Of a DNA stretch of 64,000 nt, positions 27,616 to 36,224 are shown piece after piece; position 1 is the first letter of the stretch; the number at the start of each line of letters is the position of its first letter. A program made the position numbers and the translations under genes. Source of the stretch: Halovenus halobia (lineage in GTDB: Archaea; Halobacteriota; Halobacteria; Halobacteriales; Haloarculaceae); assembly GCF_051414135.1 (NCBI RefSeq), contig NZ_JBLKOA010000001.1, positions 558,001 through 622,000 of the forward strand, read 5' to 3'. The notes under the pieces were generated by a model. The model saw only the letters and a list, made by a program, of their open reading frames with translations, did no database searches and was not told the origin of the DNA.

Positions 27616-29772
27616 GTGGACGACGACCACGCTCACAACGGAGAACACAGTGGTCACGACAGCGGCCACGACGACACCCAGGGTGACACCGGCGGCCACG
27701 ACGACCATGGCGGTATGCACGTCGGTCACGAACAGCTGTTCCGCCGTCGCTTTTTCGTCTCGACGCTGCTCTCGATCCCGGTCCTCCTCTACAGCGAAAC
27801 ACTCCAGTCGTGGCTGGGCTTTTCGGTGCCTGCGTTCCCCGGCAGCGAGTGGATAAACCCAGTCTTCGCTGTCGTCGTCTTCGCTTACGGTGGCGTTCCG
27901 TTCCTCCAGATGGCCGTTCCGGAGTTGAAAGACCGGGCACCGGGGATGATGACGCTCATTTCGATGGCCATCAGCGTCGCGTTCGTCTACAGTTTGGCGA
28001 GTGTCCTCTTTCCTGCCTCCTCGGCCTTTTTCTGGGAACTGGTGACGCTCGTTGACATCATGTTGCTGGGCCACTGGATAGAGATGCGCTCGGTTCGACG
28101 CGCCTCGGGCGCACTCGACGAACTGGCAAAACTGATGCCCGACACCGCCGAGCGCATCACCGACGACGGCAGCGCGGGACAGAGTCCCGCGGGCAACCGG
28201 ACGCAGTCCGGTGACACCGAGGAAGTCCCAGTCAGTGACCTCACAGAGGGTGACCTCGTCCTTGTACGACCGGGAGCGAGTGTTCCCGCGGATGGAGTCG
28301 TTGCAGAGGGCGACTCGGACGTGAACGAGGCAATGATCACCGGCGAGTCAAAACCTGTCTCGAAAGCACCCGGTGACGAGGTTATTGGCGGGACTGTCAA
28401 CGGCGACGGCAGCCTCCGCGTGCGCATCGGCGCGACTGGTGACGAGACGACGCTGGCGGGGATTATGCGGCTGGTCGAGGAGGCCCAGTCGAGCACGTCC
28501 AAGACGCAGGTTCTCGCAGACCGGGCGGCGGGGTGGTTGTTCTACGTCGCCGTCGGGGCGGCCGTCGTGACCGCCATCGCGTGGACAGTTGCGGTGTCGT
28601 TCAACGCGACAGTGATCGAACGCGTTGTGACGGTACTAGTCATCGCCTGCCCACACGCGCTCGGACTCGCCATCCCGCTCGTCGTGGCCATCAACACGTC
28701 ACTGGCCGCGCGCAACGGGATGCTCGTCCGGGACCGCATCGCTATGGAGCAGGCCCGCAATCTCGACACCATTATCTTCGACAAGACCGGGACGCTCACC
28801 GAGGGCGAACACGGCGTCGTGGGCATGGAGACCGTTGACGGCGTTGGTGAGGATGACGCGCTTGCACTCGCTGCCGCTGTCGAGAGCGACTCCGAACATA
28901 TGATTGCTCGTGCCATCCGCGAGTCAGCCAGTGAACGCAGCGTGACCGTTCCCGACGCAAGTGGCTTCGAGGCGATGAAAGGCCGTGGCGTCAGAGCGAC
29001 AGTCGGCGGTCAGGAAATCTACGTCGGCGGGCCGAACCTGCTGACCCACCTGGATAGCGAGGTTCCCAAGACCCTCACCAACTTCGCCGAGGAGGCCGGC
29101 GAGAACGCACAGACCGTCGTCTACCTCGTTCGAGACGGTGAACTCGTCGCGGCCTTTGCCATGGCTGATGTCATCAGAGACGAGAGCTATCGCGTCGTCG
29201 AGGCGCTTCACAATCTCGACATCGAGGTGGCGATGCTGACTGGCGATTCGGAGGGCGTGGCCAACGCTGTCGCCGAGGAACTTGGCATCGGGACCGTCTT
29301 CGCCGAAGTACTGCCCGAAGACAAGGATACGAAAGTTCAGGAACTGCAAGACGAGGGCAAACTCGTTGCGATGGTCGGTGATGGCGTCAACGACGCTCCC
29401 GCACTCACTCGTGCGGATGTGGGCATCGCAATCGGTAGTGGAACTGACGTCGCTGTCCAGTCGGCGGATGTCATCCTCGTTCAGAACAACCCGCTGGATG
29501 TGGTTCGGTTGGTGAAACTCAGCAAAGCCAGCTACCGGAAGATGCAGGAGAACATCGTCTGGGCGGCCGGGTACAACGTCTTTGCCCTCCCGCTCGCTGC
29601 CGGTGTCCTCGCCCCAATCGGCGTCCTGCTGTCGCCTGCTGTCGGTGCGCTGTTGATGTCGCTGAGTACCGTTATCGTCGCCATCAACGCACAACTCCTC
29701 CGTCGGGTAGACCTCTCTGTCCCGAATTTGCCCGACTTGTCCCCCTCAGAGCGTCCACAGCCGGCTGACTGA
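27616..29772 (+). CDS. copB: CopB-type (P1B-3) copper-transporting P-type ATPase
   Basis: The 718-residue protein starts at GTG 27616. The N-terminus (1-40) is very rich in His and Asp (HDDTQGDTGGHDDHGGMHVGH) and replaces the Cys-based HMA domain. The actuator TGES lies near residue 241, the TM metal motif is CPH at 345-347, the phosphorylated aspartate is D389 in DKTGT, and GDGVNDAPAL lies near 590. The CPH motif with a His-rich N-terminus marks the P1B-3 group, which exports Cu2+ (also Cu+ or Ag+). The SHOCT protein directly upstream is probably co-transcribed. It is a plasma-membrane protein. Confidence 0.92.
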   Translation: MDDDHAHNGEHSGHDSGHDDTQGDTGGHDDHGGMHVGHEQLFRRRFFVSTLLSIPVLLYSETLQSWLGFSVPAFPGSEWINPVFAVVVFAYGGVPFLQMAVPELKDRAPGMMTLISMAISVAFVYSLASVLFPASSAFFWELVTLVDIMLLGHWIEMRSVRRASGALDELAKLMPDTAERITDDGSAGQSPAGNRTQSGDTEEVPVSDLTEGDLVLVRPGASVPADGVVAEGDSDVNEAMITGESKPVSKAPGDEVIGGTVNGDGSLRVRIGATGDETTLAGIMRLVEEAQSSTSKTQVLADRAAGWLFYVAVGAAVVTAIAWTVAVSFNATVIERVVTVLVIACPHALGLAIPLVVAINTSLAARNGMLVRDRIAMEQARNLDTIIFDKTGTLTEGEHGVVGMETVDGVGEDDALALAAAVESDSEHMIARAIRESASERSVTVPDASGFEAMKGRGVRATVGGQEIYVGGPNLLTHLDSEVPKTLTNFAEEAGENAQTVVYLVRDGELVAAFAMADVIRDESYRVVEALHNLDIEVAMLTGDSEGVANAVAEELGIGTVFAEVLPEDKDTKVQELQDEGKLVAMVGDGVNDAPALTRADVGIAIGSGTDVAVQSADVILVQNNPLDVVRLVKLSKASYRKMQENIVWAAGYNVFALPLAAGVLAPIGVLLSPAVGALLMSLSTVIVAINAQLLRRVDLSVPNLPDLSPSERPQPAD

Positions 29773-29966
29773 TGGGTAGATGTCTTTCCTGATAACTGAC
29801 TTCACACCACACCCTCGATATCTCGTGGTCCGGCGTCGATACTGCCTGGACACGGGTCGAACTCATCCGAGAGACGCAGTTGAGATTCAGTCGAGAGGTC
29901 GACCCCGTTCAGTTTCGTCTCACCGCTGGTGTCAGCACCGACGTCTCCACCCACCGTACCCCCAGT
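29773..29966. other. Intergenic region without a recognised gene
   Basis: About 200 bases between the copper ATPase and the PaaI promoter. Neither strand has a coding-like frame; no tRNA fold or strong terminator was seen. Confidence 0.5.
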
Positions 29967-29975
29967 GTTTACTAC
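29967..29975 (+). promoter_or_regulatory. TATA box for the PaaI thioesterase gene
   Basis: GTTTACTAC is centred 27 bases before the ATG at 29998. Confidence 0.55.
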
Positions 29976-29997
29976 CGGCCCCGTCGAACGGCCAGCG

Positions 29998-30429
29998 ATG
30001 ACAGACCACCACCGCAAACTGGAACGGATGTACCACGACCACGCGCCTATCAACGAGTTCTTCGACCCCGAACTGAACATCTCGGAGGGTGCGGCGACGC
30101 TCGAATTACCGGTCTCGGAGAAACTGTACCACCCCGGCAACGCGGTGCATGGCACGGCTTACTTCAAGGCGCTCGACGACGCTGCTTTTTTCGCGGCGAA
30201 TTCACTCGTCGAAGATGTCTTTCTGCTCACGACGCAGATGAACCTCTACCTTACTCGGCCGGTCTCCGAAGGCCAGATGCTCGCCCGCGGCGAGGTGCTC
30301 CACGACAATCCCGGCCAGTATATCGCCGAGGCAGTGCTCGAAGACGACGACGGAAACCAACTCGCACGGGCAACGGCGACATTCGTCCGCAGTAACATCG
30401 AACTGGACGCCGAGATTGGCTACGAGTGA
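29998..30429 (+). CDS. PaaI-like hotdog-fold thioesterase
   Basis: From ATG 29998 the product is 143 residues; an in-frame ATG at 29929 would precede the promoter. The hotdog core has the helix YHPGNAVHGTAYFKALDDAAFFAANS (about residues 42-67), with the H-G-x8-D pattern used in PaaI/YiiD thioesterases, then strands FLLTTQMNLYLTRPV, AEAVLEDDDGN and ARATATFVR. It probably hydrolyses an acyl-CoA. It stands alone on its own promoter. Confidence 0.85.
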   Translation: MTDHHRKLERMYHDHAPINEFFDPELNISEGAATLELPVSEKLYHPGNAVHGTAYFKALDDAAFFAANSLVEDVFLLTTQMNLYLTRPVSEGQMLARGEVLHDNPGQYIAEAVLEDDDGNQLARATATFVRSNIELDAEIGYE

Positions 30430-30603
30430 TTACTGTACAGAGTTGGATTCCCTGTCTTCGTTCTCGGCCTCATCGTCGCGAGATTGGAGTTTCTGATAGG
30501 CCTCCCCGACGAAATCAAGGGACACCTCCCCGGCTTTGAACACTGCAACCAGAACATCGTCTATATTGGTTACTCCGATACGCTGGCAATTAATTATTTT
30601 CAC
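30430..30603 (-). CDS. Small acidic hypothetical protein (uncertain)
   Basis: A minus-strand frame ending at 30430 encodes VKIINCQRIGV, then an amphipathic stretch (DDVLVAVFKAGEVSLDFVGE) and an acidic tail (SRDDEAENEDRESNSVQ), which looks like haloarchaeal coding sequence. A GTG at 30603 gives 57 residues; an ATG at 30708 extends it upstream into AT-richer, less coding-like DNA. No family is recognised. It could be a remnant of a longer gene, because the region around 30580-30600 is unusually AT-rich. Confidence 0.35.
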   Translation of the reverse strand: MKIINCQRIGVTNIDDVLVAVFKAGEVSLDFVGEAYQKLQSRDDEAENEDRESNSVQ

Positions 30604-30720
30604 CGATTCTCGTCCGGAAACGCTGCGGTACTCGTTCCCACGGGTAAGCCGAGAAAAATTGGCGACAGACCCCCTGAAAAGCGTGTGTGAACGCCTCGCA
30701 GCCCGCAAACGAAGCGGGGT

Positions 30721-30730
30721 CTTTTTAAGT
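30721..30730 (+). promoter_or_regulatory. TATA box upstream of the SPOUT gene and the ribosomal operon
   Basis: CTTTTTAAGT lies 60 bases before the ATG at 30786. Transcription would begin near 30750, leaving an untranslated leader of about 35 bases, in contrast to the leaderless genes elsewhere. No other clear promoter was found between here and rpl3, so it may drive the whole ribosomal cluster. Confidence 0.5.
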
Positions 30731-30785
30731 TCGCGTACGAGAGTGATCGCTACAGTCTAGTGGCGCGACGTGGAAGCGTTACGGC

Positions 30786-31631
30786 ATGACCGTCAGCGTA
30801 CTCGTGCCGTCGTCGCTCGCCCGGGAAGCCGAAGACCAACGCGAGGCAACTCGCAAGATAGGCTACGTGGCCCGCGCGGCCACCGTCTTCAGGGTCGACC
30901 GATTGTCGGTCTACCCGGACCCCGACGGCGAACGGAAATACGACGACGGGTTCGTCGAAACCGTACTCCGGTACGCCGCAACACCCCCCGAACTCCGAAA
31001 GGAGGTCTGGGATACGCGGGACGAACTAGCGTACGCGGGCGTCTTGCCGCCGCTCCGCTCGCTCTCACAGACCGGCTCCGGATCCGACGATTCGGGGTCG
31101 TTAAGACAGGGAATCGTGACGAAGGCCGCATCCGATGGGCGCGTCCGGGTCAATTGCGGACTGCAACACCCAATCTCGCTCGCCGTTCCAGACGGACTGG
31201 AACTGGCCGAGGGAGAGCGCGTCACCATCGACGTCTCTTCGCGAGAGCCGGTCCGGGCAAAAATAGTCGGCAGGCCATCTGGCTACACAGTCGACGCCCC
31301 GGACCTCGATTCGGCAGTGTCGCGGTCGGACGCAGGACTCACCATCGCCGCTTCACGGCACGGTGAGGTACTGGGGACAGACCGCATTGACGAACTCGCC
31401 GCCCAGTCCGCCGACGCGGACGGGCACTCGTACACAGTCGCCTTTGGCGCACCCGAGCGGGGGCTACCCGCAATCATCGGGAATTCGCCGGAAGAGATTC
31501 GCGAAGAGGGCTTCGAAGAGACTGGAGGGTTCGACCTCTGGCTGAATACGGTTCCGAACCAGGGCAGTCAGGTCGTCCGCACCGAAGAAGCGGTGATTGG
31601 GACACTTGCCTGCCTGAACCTCATGGACTAA
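30786..31631 (+). CDS. SPOUT-superfamily RNA methyltransferase (DUF171-like)
   Basis: The 281-residue protein has an N-terminal segment (TVSVLVPSSLAREAEDQREATRKIGYVARAA, in part) and a middle OB-like insert (about 105-160), followed by the C-terminal half of the knotted SPOUT fold (FGAPERGLPAII and VRTEEAVIGTLACLNLM). This is the layout of archaeal and eukaryotic putative RNA m3U methyltransferases of the SPOUT/DUF171 family. It sits 4 bases before rpl3, so it is probably co-transcribed and may modify rRNA. Confidence 0.85.
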   Translation: MTVSVLVPSSLAREAEDQREATRKIGYVARAATVFRVDRLSVYPDPDGERKYDDGFVETVLRYAATPPELRKEVWDTRDELAYAGVLPPLRSLSQTGSGSDDSGSLRQGIVTKAASDGRVRVNCGLQHPISLAVPDGLELAEGERVTIDVSSREPVRAKIVGRPSGYTVDAPDLDSAVSRSDAGLTIAASRHGEVLGTDRIDELAAQSADADGHSYTVAFGAPERGLPAIIGNSPEEIREEGFEETGGFDLWLNTVPNQGSQVVRTEEAVIGTLACLNLMD

Positions 31632-31635
31632 CACC

Positions 31636-32643
31636 ATGCCACAACCAGAACGACCACGAAAAGGCTCGATGGGCTTCAGCCCGCGTAAGCGAGCGTCCAG
31701 TGAGACGCCTCGCTTCAATAGCTGGCCAGATGACGACGGCCAGCCTGCGCTCCAAGGGTTCGCCGGCTACAAAGCTGGCATGACCCACGTCGTGATGATT
31801 AACGACGAACCTGACTCTGCGCGACAGGGGATGGAGGAGACAGTACCGGTGACCGTCGTCGAGACGCCACCGATGCGCGTTGTTGCTCTCCGAGCCTACG
31901 AAGACACACCATACGGGAAGCGACCGCTGACAGAGGTCTGGACCGACGACGTTCACTCGGACCTCGAACGGGCACTCGACGTGCCTGAGAACGGCGCCGC
32001 TTCGGAGGAACAGATTCACGAGGCACTCGAAGACGGACGACTCGGCGACGTACGTGCAATTACGCACACCGTCCCGGGCGACGTCGACGGCGTGCCCAAG
32101 AAGAAACCTGACGTGATGGAGAACCGCATCGGCGGTGGCTCGCTCGAAGACCGCGTCGAGTTCGGACTCGACGCACTCGGCAACGGCGAGTACTCCGTCA
32201 ACGATGTGTTCCGCGCCGGAGAGTACTCCGACGTGGCTGCCATCACGAAAGGGCAGGGGACGCAGGGTCCCGTCAAACGCTGGGGCGTCCAGAAGCGAAA
32301 GGGCAAACACGCCCGGCAGGGCTGGCGACGACGGATCGGAAACCTCGGTCCGTGGAACCCAAGCCGTGTTCGCTCGACGGTCCCACAGCAGGGACAGACG
32401 GGTTACCACCAGCGCACCGAACTGAACAAGCGTCTCATCGACCTTGGCGAAGACGATGACCCGACCGTCGAGGGCGGATTCATCGACTACGGCGAGGTTG
32501 ACAACGAGTACGCGCTTGTGAAAGGCTCGGTGCCCGGACCGGACAAACGACTGGTCCGCCTGCGCCCCGCAGTGCGTCCGAACGACCAACCGCGCCTCGA
32601 CCCAGAGGTTCGGTACGTGTCGACAGCATCGAACCAGGGATAA
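31636..32643 (+). CDS. rpl3: 50S ribosomal protein L3 (uL3)
   Basis: The 335-residue protein binds 23S rRNA near the peptidyl-transferase centre. The archaeal N-terminus (RPRKGSMGFSPRKRA) and the central loop GVTKGQGTQGPVKRWG-type segment (here ITKGQGTQGPVKRWG) are present, with the W-finger region KHARQGWRRRIGNLGPWNP. First ribosomal protein gene of the S10 cluster, 4 bases after the SPOUT gene. Confidence 0.97.
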   Translation: MPQPERPRKGSMGFSPRKRASSETPRFNSWPDDDGQPALQGFAGYKAGMTHVVMINDEPDSARQGMEETVPVTVVETPPMRVVALRAYEDTPYGKRPLTEVWTDDVHSDLERALDVPENGAASEEQIHEALEDGRLGDVRAITHTVPGDVDGVPKKKPDVMENRIGGGSLEDRVEFGLDALGNGEYSVNDVFRAGEYSDVAAITKGQGTQGPVKRWGVQKRKGKHARQGWRRRIGNLGPWNPSRVRSTVPQQGQTGYHQRTELNKRLIDLGEDDDPTVEGGFIDYGEVDNEYALVKGSVPGPDKRLVRLRPAVRPNDQPRLDPEVRYVSTASNQG

Positions 32644-32646
32644 ACT

Positions 32647-33390
32647 ATGCAGGTACCAGTACGCACAACCGACGGGGACACAGACGGGGAGATTGATCTC
32701 CCTGACGTGTTCGAAAGCGAGTACCGGCCTGACCTTATCAAGAAGGCCGTACACGCTGCACAGGCGAATCGCAAACAGGACTACGGTGCCGACGAGTACG
32801 CAGGGATGCGAACGCCTGCGGAATCGTTCGGTAGTGGCCGCGGACAGGCCCACGTGCCACGAGAGGGTGGCAAAGGCCGGCGCGTCCCACAGACTGTGGG
32901 CGGCCGCCCAGCTCACCCTCCGAAACCCGAGAAGGACCGGTCGCTGTCGATGAACAACAAGGCTCGACAGAAGGCCGTCCGCTCGGCCATCGCCGCAACC
33001 ACCGACGCCGAAGTTGTCGCAGACCGAGGCCACGAGTTCGACGACGATGTCGAACTTCCAGTGGTCGTCTCCGACGACTTCGAGGACGTCCACAAGACGA
33101 AAGAAGCGGCTGAAATGCTCGACGCACTCGGCCTCGAAGCCGACATCGAGCGTGCAGACAAGACGAAGATCAAGGCCGGACAGGGTTCGGCGCGTGGCCG
33201 GAAGTACACGCGACCGAAATCCGTCCTATTCGTCACCAGCGAGGAACCATCGCGAGCAGCGCGAAATCTCGCTGGCGCAGACGTCACCACGGCCGCCGAA
33301 CTGAACGCAGAGGACCTGGCACCCGGTACCCACCCCGGTCGACTGACCGTGTGGACCGAAAGTGCCGTCGAGGAGGTGGCTGACAGATGA
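32647..33390 (+). CDS. rpl4: 50S ribosomal protein L4 (uL4)
   Basis: The 247-residue large-subunit protein has an extended loop reaching the exit tunnel. The loop region contains AESFGSGRGQAHVPREGGKG, and the C-terminal globular part has RKYTRPKSVLFVTSEE. It is 3 bases after rpl3, and its stop overlaps the rpl23 start (ATGA). Confidence 0.97.
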   Translation: MQVPVRTTDGDTDGEIDLPDVFESEYRPDLIKKAVHAAQANRKQDYGADEYAGMRTPAESFGSGRGQAHVPREGGKGRRVPQTVGGRPAHPPKPEKDRSLSMNNKARQKAVRSAIAATTDAEVVADRGHEFDDDVELPVVVSDDFEDVHKTKEAAEMLDALGLEADIERADKTKIKAGQGSARGRKYTRPKSVLFVTSEEPSRAARNLAGADVTTAAELNAEDLAPGTHPGRLTVWTESAVEEVADR

Positions 33391-33641
33391 TGGACGCCAT
33401 CAAACACCCCCACGTCACTGAGAAGACCGTCGACAAGATGGACTTCGACAACAAGATGGTCTTCATCTGCCAGACAGACGCGGCCAAAGACGAGATTCAG
33501 GCGGAGGTCGAACAGCAGTTCGACCTGACCATCACCAACATCAACACGATGATCACGCCGAAAGGTGAGAAGAAGGCCGAAGTAACGCTCTCCGATGACC
33601 ACGACGCCCAGGAAGTCGCAAGCCGAATTGGGGTGTTCTAA
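33387..33641 (+). CDS. rpl23: 50S ribosomal protein L23 (uL23)
   Basis: The 84-residue protein sits at the tunnel exit, where it docks SRP and the Sec translocon. It starts MMDAIKHPHVTEKTVDKM, with the conserved KHPxVTEK motif, and contains VEQQFDLTITNINTMITPKGEKKA. It overlaps rpl4 by 4 bases. Confidence 0.96.
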   Translation: MMDAIKHPHVTEKTVDKMDFDNKMVFICQTDAAKDEIQAEVEQQFDLTITNINTMITPKGEKKAEVTLSDDHDAQEVASRIGVF

Positions 33642-33644
33642 TCC

Positions 33645-34367
33645 ATGGGACAGCGAATTCGTGGACAACGGCGTGGCCGAGGTGGCTCGACGTTCCGAGC
33701 CCCGTCACACCGTTACAAAGCGAGTATGGACCACCGAAAGCTCGAAGACACCGACATCGTCACCGGTGAAGTGCTCGACATCGAGCACGACCCCGCGCGC
33801 AGTGCACCCATCGCTGACGTGCAGTTCGACGACGGTGACCGTCGACTCGTCCTCGCTCCCGAAGGCGTGGCAGTTGGCGACGAGATTCAGATTGGCGTCT
33901 CGGCGGCTATCGAGCCCGGAAACACGCTCCCACTGGCAGAGATTCCAGAGGGCGTCCCGGTCTGTAACGTCGAGGCCAACCCTGGCGACGGCGGGAAATT
34001 CGCCCGCGCGTCGGGTGTCAACGCGACACTCATGACCCACGACCGCAATGTGTCGGTCGTCCAGTTGCCAAGCGACGAAGTCAAACGACTCGACCCGCAG
34101 TGCCGAGCAACCATCGGGGTTGTCGCAGGTGGCGGTCGAACGGAGAAACCAGTCCTCAAGGCCGGGAAGAAGTACCACAAGGTCAAATCGCGAGGGACCG
34201 TCTGGCCCCGAGTGCGTGGCGTTGCGATGAACGCCGTCGACCACCCATTCGGTGGCGGTGGCCGCCAGCACCCCGGACAGCCGAAAAGTATCTCGCGTGA
34301 CGCCCCGCCAGGCCGAAAGGTCGGGGACATTGCCTCGAAACGCACCGGACGAGGTGGAGAACGATGA
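33645..34367 (+). CDS. rpl2: 50S ribosomal protein L2 (uL2)
   Basis: The 240-residue protein is needed for subunit joining and peptidyl transfer. It begins MGQRIRGQRRGRGGSTFRAP and ends with the conserved C-terminal VRGVAMNAVDHPFGGGGRQH, including the histidine implicated in peptidyl transfer. It is 3 bases after rpl23. Its TGA overlaps an ATG that opens a 21-residue frame leading to rps19. Confidence 0.97.
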   Translation: MGQRIRGQRRGRGGSTFRAPSHRYKASMDHRKLEDTDIVTGEVLDIEHDPARSAPIADVQFDDGDRRLVLAPEGVAVGDEIQIGVSAAIEPGNTLPLAEIPEGVPVCNVEANPGDGGKFARASGVNATLMTHDRNVSVVQLPSDEVKRLDPQCRATIGVVAGGGRTEKPVLKAGKKYHKVKSRGTVWPRVRGVAMNAVDHPFGGGGRQHPGQPKSISRDAPPGRKVGDIASKRTGRGGER

Positions 34368-34429
34368 GTCCCGTCGCACGCACAGCGCGCGACGACCTCA
34401 TTAGTCTCACCAGAGGTGACAGCGAATGA
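34364..34429 (+). CDS. Possible 21-residue small protein bridging rpl2 and rps19
   Basis: An ATG at 34364 overlaps the rpl2 stop (ATGA) and opens a 21-codon frame (MSPVARTARDDLISLTRGDS plus E) whose TGA overlaps the rps19 ATG (ATGA). A purine-rich GAGGTGGA lies 7 bases before its ATG, and AGAGGTGA near its end serves rps19. The double stop-start overlap copies the arrangement of the real genes around it. It may be a translated small protein or only a coupling spacer; no homologue is known to me. Confidence 0.4.
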   Translation: MSPVARTARDDLISLTRGDSE

Positions 34430-34848
34430 GCTCAGATTACCAAATCGGCCACGAAGGCGAGTTTACCTACCGTGGTCACACGGTCGAGGAGCTGCAGGAG
34501 ATGAGCATCGAGGAAGTCGCGGAACTGCTGCCCGCACGCGTGCGGCGAAGTATTGTCCGTGGTCTGTCCTACGAGAAAGAACAACTGCTCGAGGAGGCCC
34601 GCGAGGCTGGCGAGGAGGAAACCGCCAACAACCCAATCCGCACACACCTCCGTGACATGCCGATTGTCCCGGAGATGATTGGGCTGACCTTCGCCGTCCA
34701 CAACGGCCAGGCCTTCGAGCGAGTGAACGTCGAGCCAGAGATGCTCGGTCACTACCTGGGTGAGTTCCAGCTTACCCGAACGTCGGTCGAACACGGACAG
34801 GCCGGCATCGGAGCGACACGCTCCTCGAAGTTCGTACCCCTCAAATAA
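34426..34848 (+). CDS. rps19: 30S ribosomal protein S19 (uS19)
   Basis: The 140-residue archaeal form of the head protein S19 carries the conserved RTHLRDMPIVPEMIGLTFAV and GHYLGEFQLTRTSVEHGQAG segments, with the C-terminal GIGATRSSKFVPLK. The N-terminal 60 residues are the usual archaeal/eukaryal extension. A Shine-Dalgarno AGAGGTGA precedes it. Confidence 0.97.
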   Translation: MSSDYQIGHEGEFTYRGHTVEELQEMSIEEVAELLPARVRRSIVRGLSYEKEQLLEEAREAGEEETANNPIRTHLRDMPIVPEMIGLTFAVHNGQAFERVNVEPEMLGHYLGEFQLTRTSVEHGQAGIGATRSSKFVPLK

Positions 34849-34851
34849 ATC

Positions 34852-35319
34852 ATGGGAATCAGCTACTCAGTCGAGGCCGACCCGGACACAACCGCGAAAG
34901 CGATGCTTCGGGAGCGGCACATAAGCCACAAGCACAGCAAAGCCATCGCCCGTGAGATCAAGGGGATGACCGCAAGCGACGCCGTCGAGTATCTCGACGC
35001 TGTCATCGAGGGCACCCAGTCGGTGCCGTTCCGACAGCACAACTCGGGCGTTGGCCACCGCAAGGATATCGACGGGTGGGACGCCGGTCGCTTCCCCGAG
35101 AAGGCAAGCGGTGCCTTCCGCGATCTCCTGAACAACGCAATCGGTAACGCCGAGCATCAGGGATTCGAGGGCGAAGAGATGGAAATCAAGCACGTTGCCG
35201 CCCACAAGGTCGGCGAGGCACAGGGTCGCAAACCCCGAGCGATGGGGCGAGCGAGTCCGTGGAACACGCCGGAAGTGGACGTCGAACTGATCCTCGAACA
35301 GACGGAGGGTGACGAATAA
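34852..35319 (+). CDS. rpl22: 50S ribosomal protein L22 (uL22)
   Basis: The 155-residue tunnel protein starts MGISYSVEADPDTTAKAML and has the conserved hairpin loop region (EAQGRKPRAMGRASPWNTP) near the C-terminus. It is 3 bases after rps19; its last base is the first base of the rps3 start codon. Confidence 0.96.
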   Translation: MGISYSVEADPDTTAKAMLRERHISHKHSKAIAREIKGMTASDAVEYLDAVIEGTQSVPFRQHNSGVGHRKDIDGWDAGRFPEKASGAFRDLLNNAIGNAEHQGFEGEEMEIKHVAAHKVGEAQGRKPRAMGRASPWNTPEVDVELILEQTEGDE

Positions 35320-36224
35320 TGGCTGACGAACTCCAGTTCATCGAGAACGGACTTCAGCGCACCCAGATCGACGAGTTCTTCCAGGACGAACTCGGTCGCG
35401 CCGGCTACGGCGGGATGGAGATTGCGAAGACGCCGATGGGCACACAGATCGTGCTCAAAGCCGAGAAGCCAGGAATGGTCATCGGCAAAGGCGGGAAGAA
35501 CATCCGCAAGATCACCACCACGCTCGAAGAAGACTTCGGGCTGGAAGACCCGCAGGTCGACGTTCAGGAAGTCGAAGAACCTGACCTGAACGCGCGAATT
35601 GTCGCAGACCGACTTGCGAACGCACTCGAACGCGGCTGGTACTTCCGCAAAGCCGGTCACACGACCATCGACCGGATTATGGAAGCCGGCGCACTCGGTG
35701 CCGAAATCGTCCTGTCAGGAAAGGTCACTGGTGCACGCTCACGCGTTGAGAAGTTCAACCGTGGCTACATCAAACACAACGGCGAACCTGCCGAAGAGAT
35801 TGTCGACCACGGCATCGGAACGGCCGTTGTCCAGCTCGGCACCATCGGCGTGCAGGTCAAAATCATCCCACCGGGCGCGGAACTGCCCGACGACTTCGAG
35901 GTCTACGAGGACCAGCAAGTCGAGGATTACATCGTCGACGAGGGCGAGGGTGTCGAAGACCTCCTCGCCGGCGAACCTGACGAGGAAGAAAGCGACGACG
36001 ACGAGCAGGACGCGGACGCGGCGTCGGAAGACGTCGAGTCCGAGGTTGACGAGGAAGTTGTCGAAGAAGCTGCCGAGGAGTTCGAGGACCCAGACCTGCC
36101 GGACGAGGCAGATGTCGAAGAGGAACTCGAAGACCTCGAAGCTGACGTCGAGGAGGAACTCGACGAAGACACCGAAGCAGAGGCAGAAGAGCTCATGGAT
36201 GAAATGGAGGATGATGACGAATGA
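35319..36224 (+). CDS. rps3: 30S ribosomal protein S3 (uS3)
   Basis: The 301-residue protein lines the mRNA entry channel. The N-terminal KH domain has the GxxG loop in VIGKGGKNIRKITTTLEE (about 48-65), and the C-terminal domain contains GYIKHNGEPAEEIVDHGIGTA. From about residue 215 a tail of more than 80 residues is almost entirely Asp and Glu, longer than the bacterial protein and typical of haloarchaea. It overlaps rpl29 by 4 bases. Confidence 0.97.
   Translation: MADELQFIENGLQRTQIDEFFQDELGRAGYGGMEIAKTPMGTQIVLKAEKPGMVIGKGGKNIRKITTTLEEDFGLEDPQVDVQEVEEPDLNARIVADRLANALERGWYFRKAGHTTIDRIMEAGALGAEIVLSGKVTGARSRVEKFNRGYIKHNGEPAEEIVDHGIGTAVVQLGTIGVQVKIIPPGAELPDDFEVYEDQQVEDYIVDEGEGVEDLLAGEPDEEESDDDEQDADAASEDVESEVDEEVVEEAAEEFEDPDLPDEADVEEELEDLEADVEEELDEDTEAEAEELMDEMEDDDE

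Noticed and set aside
31621..33093. 490-codon frame opposite rpl3 and rpl4
   Set aside because: It is the antisense shadow of two certain ribosomal protein genes; strong GC bias at third positions creates long antisense frames.
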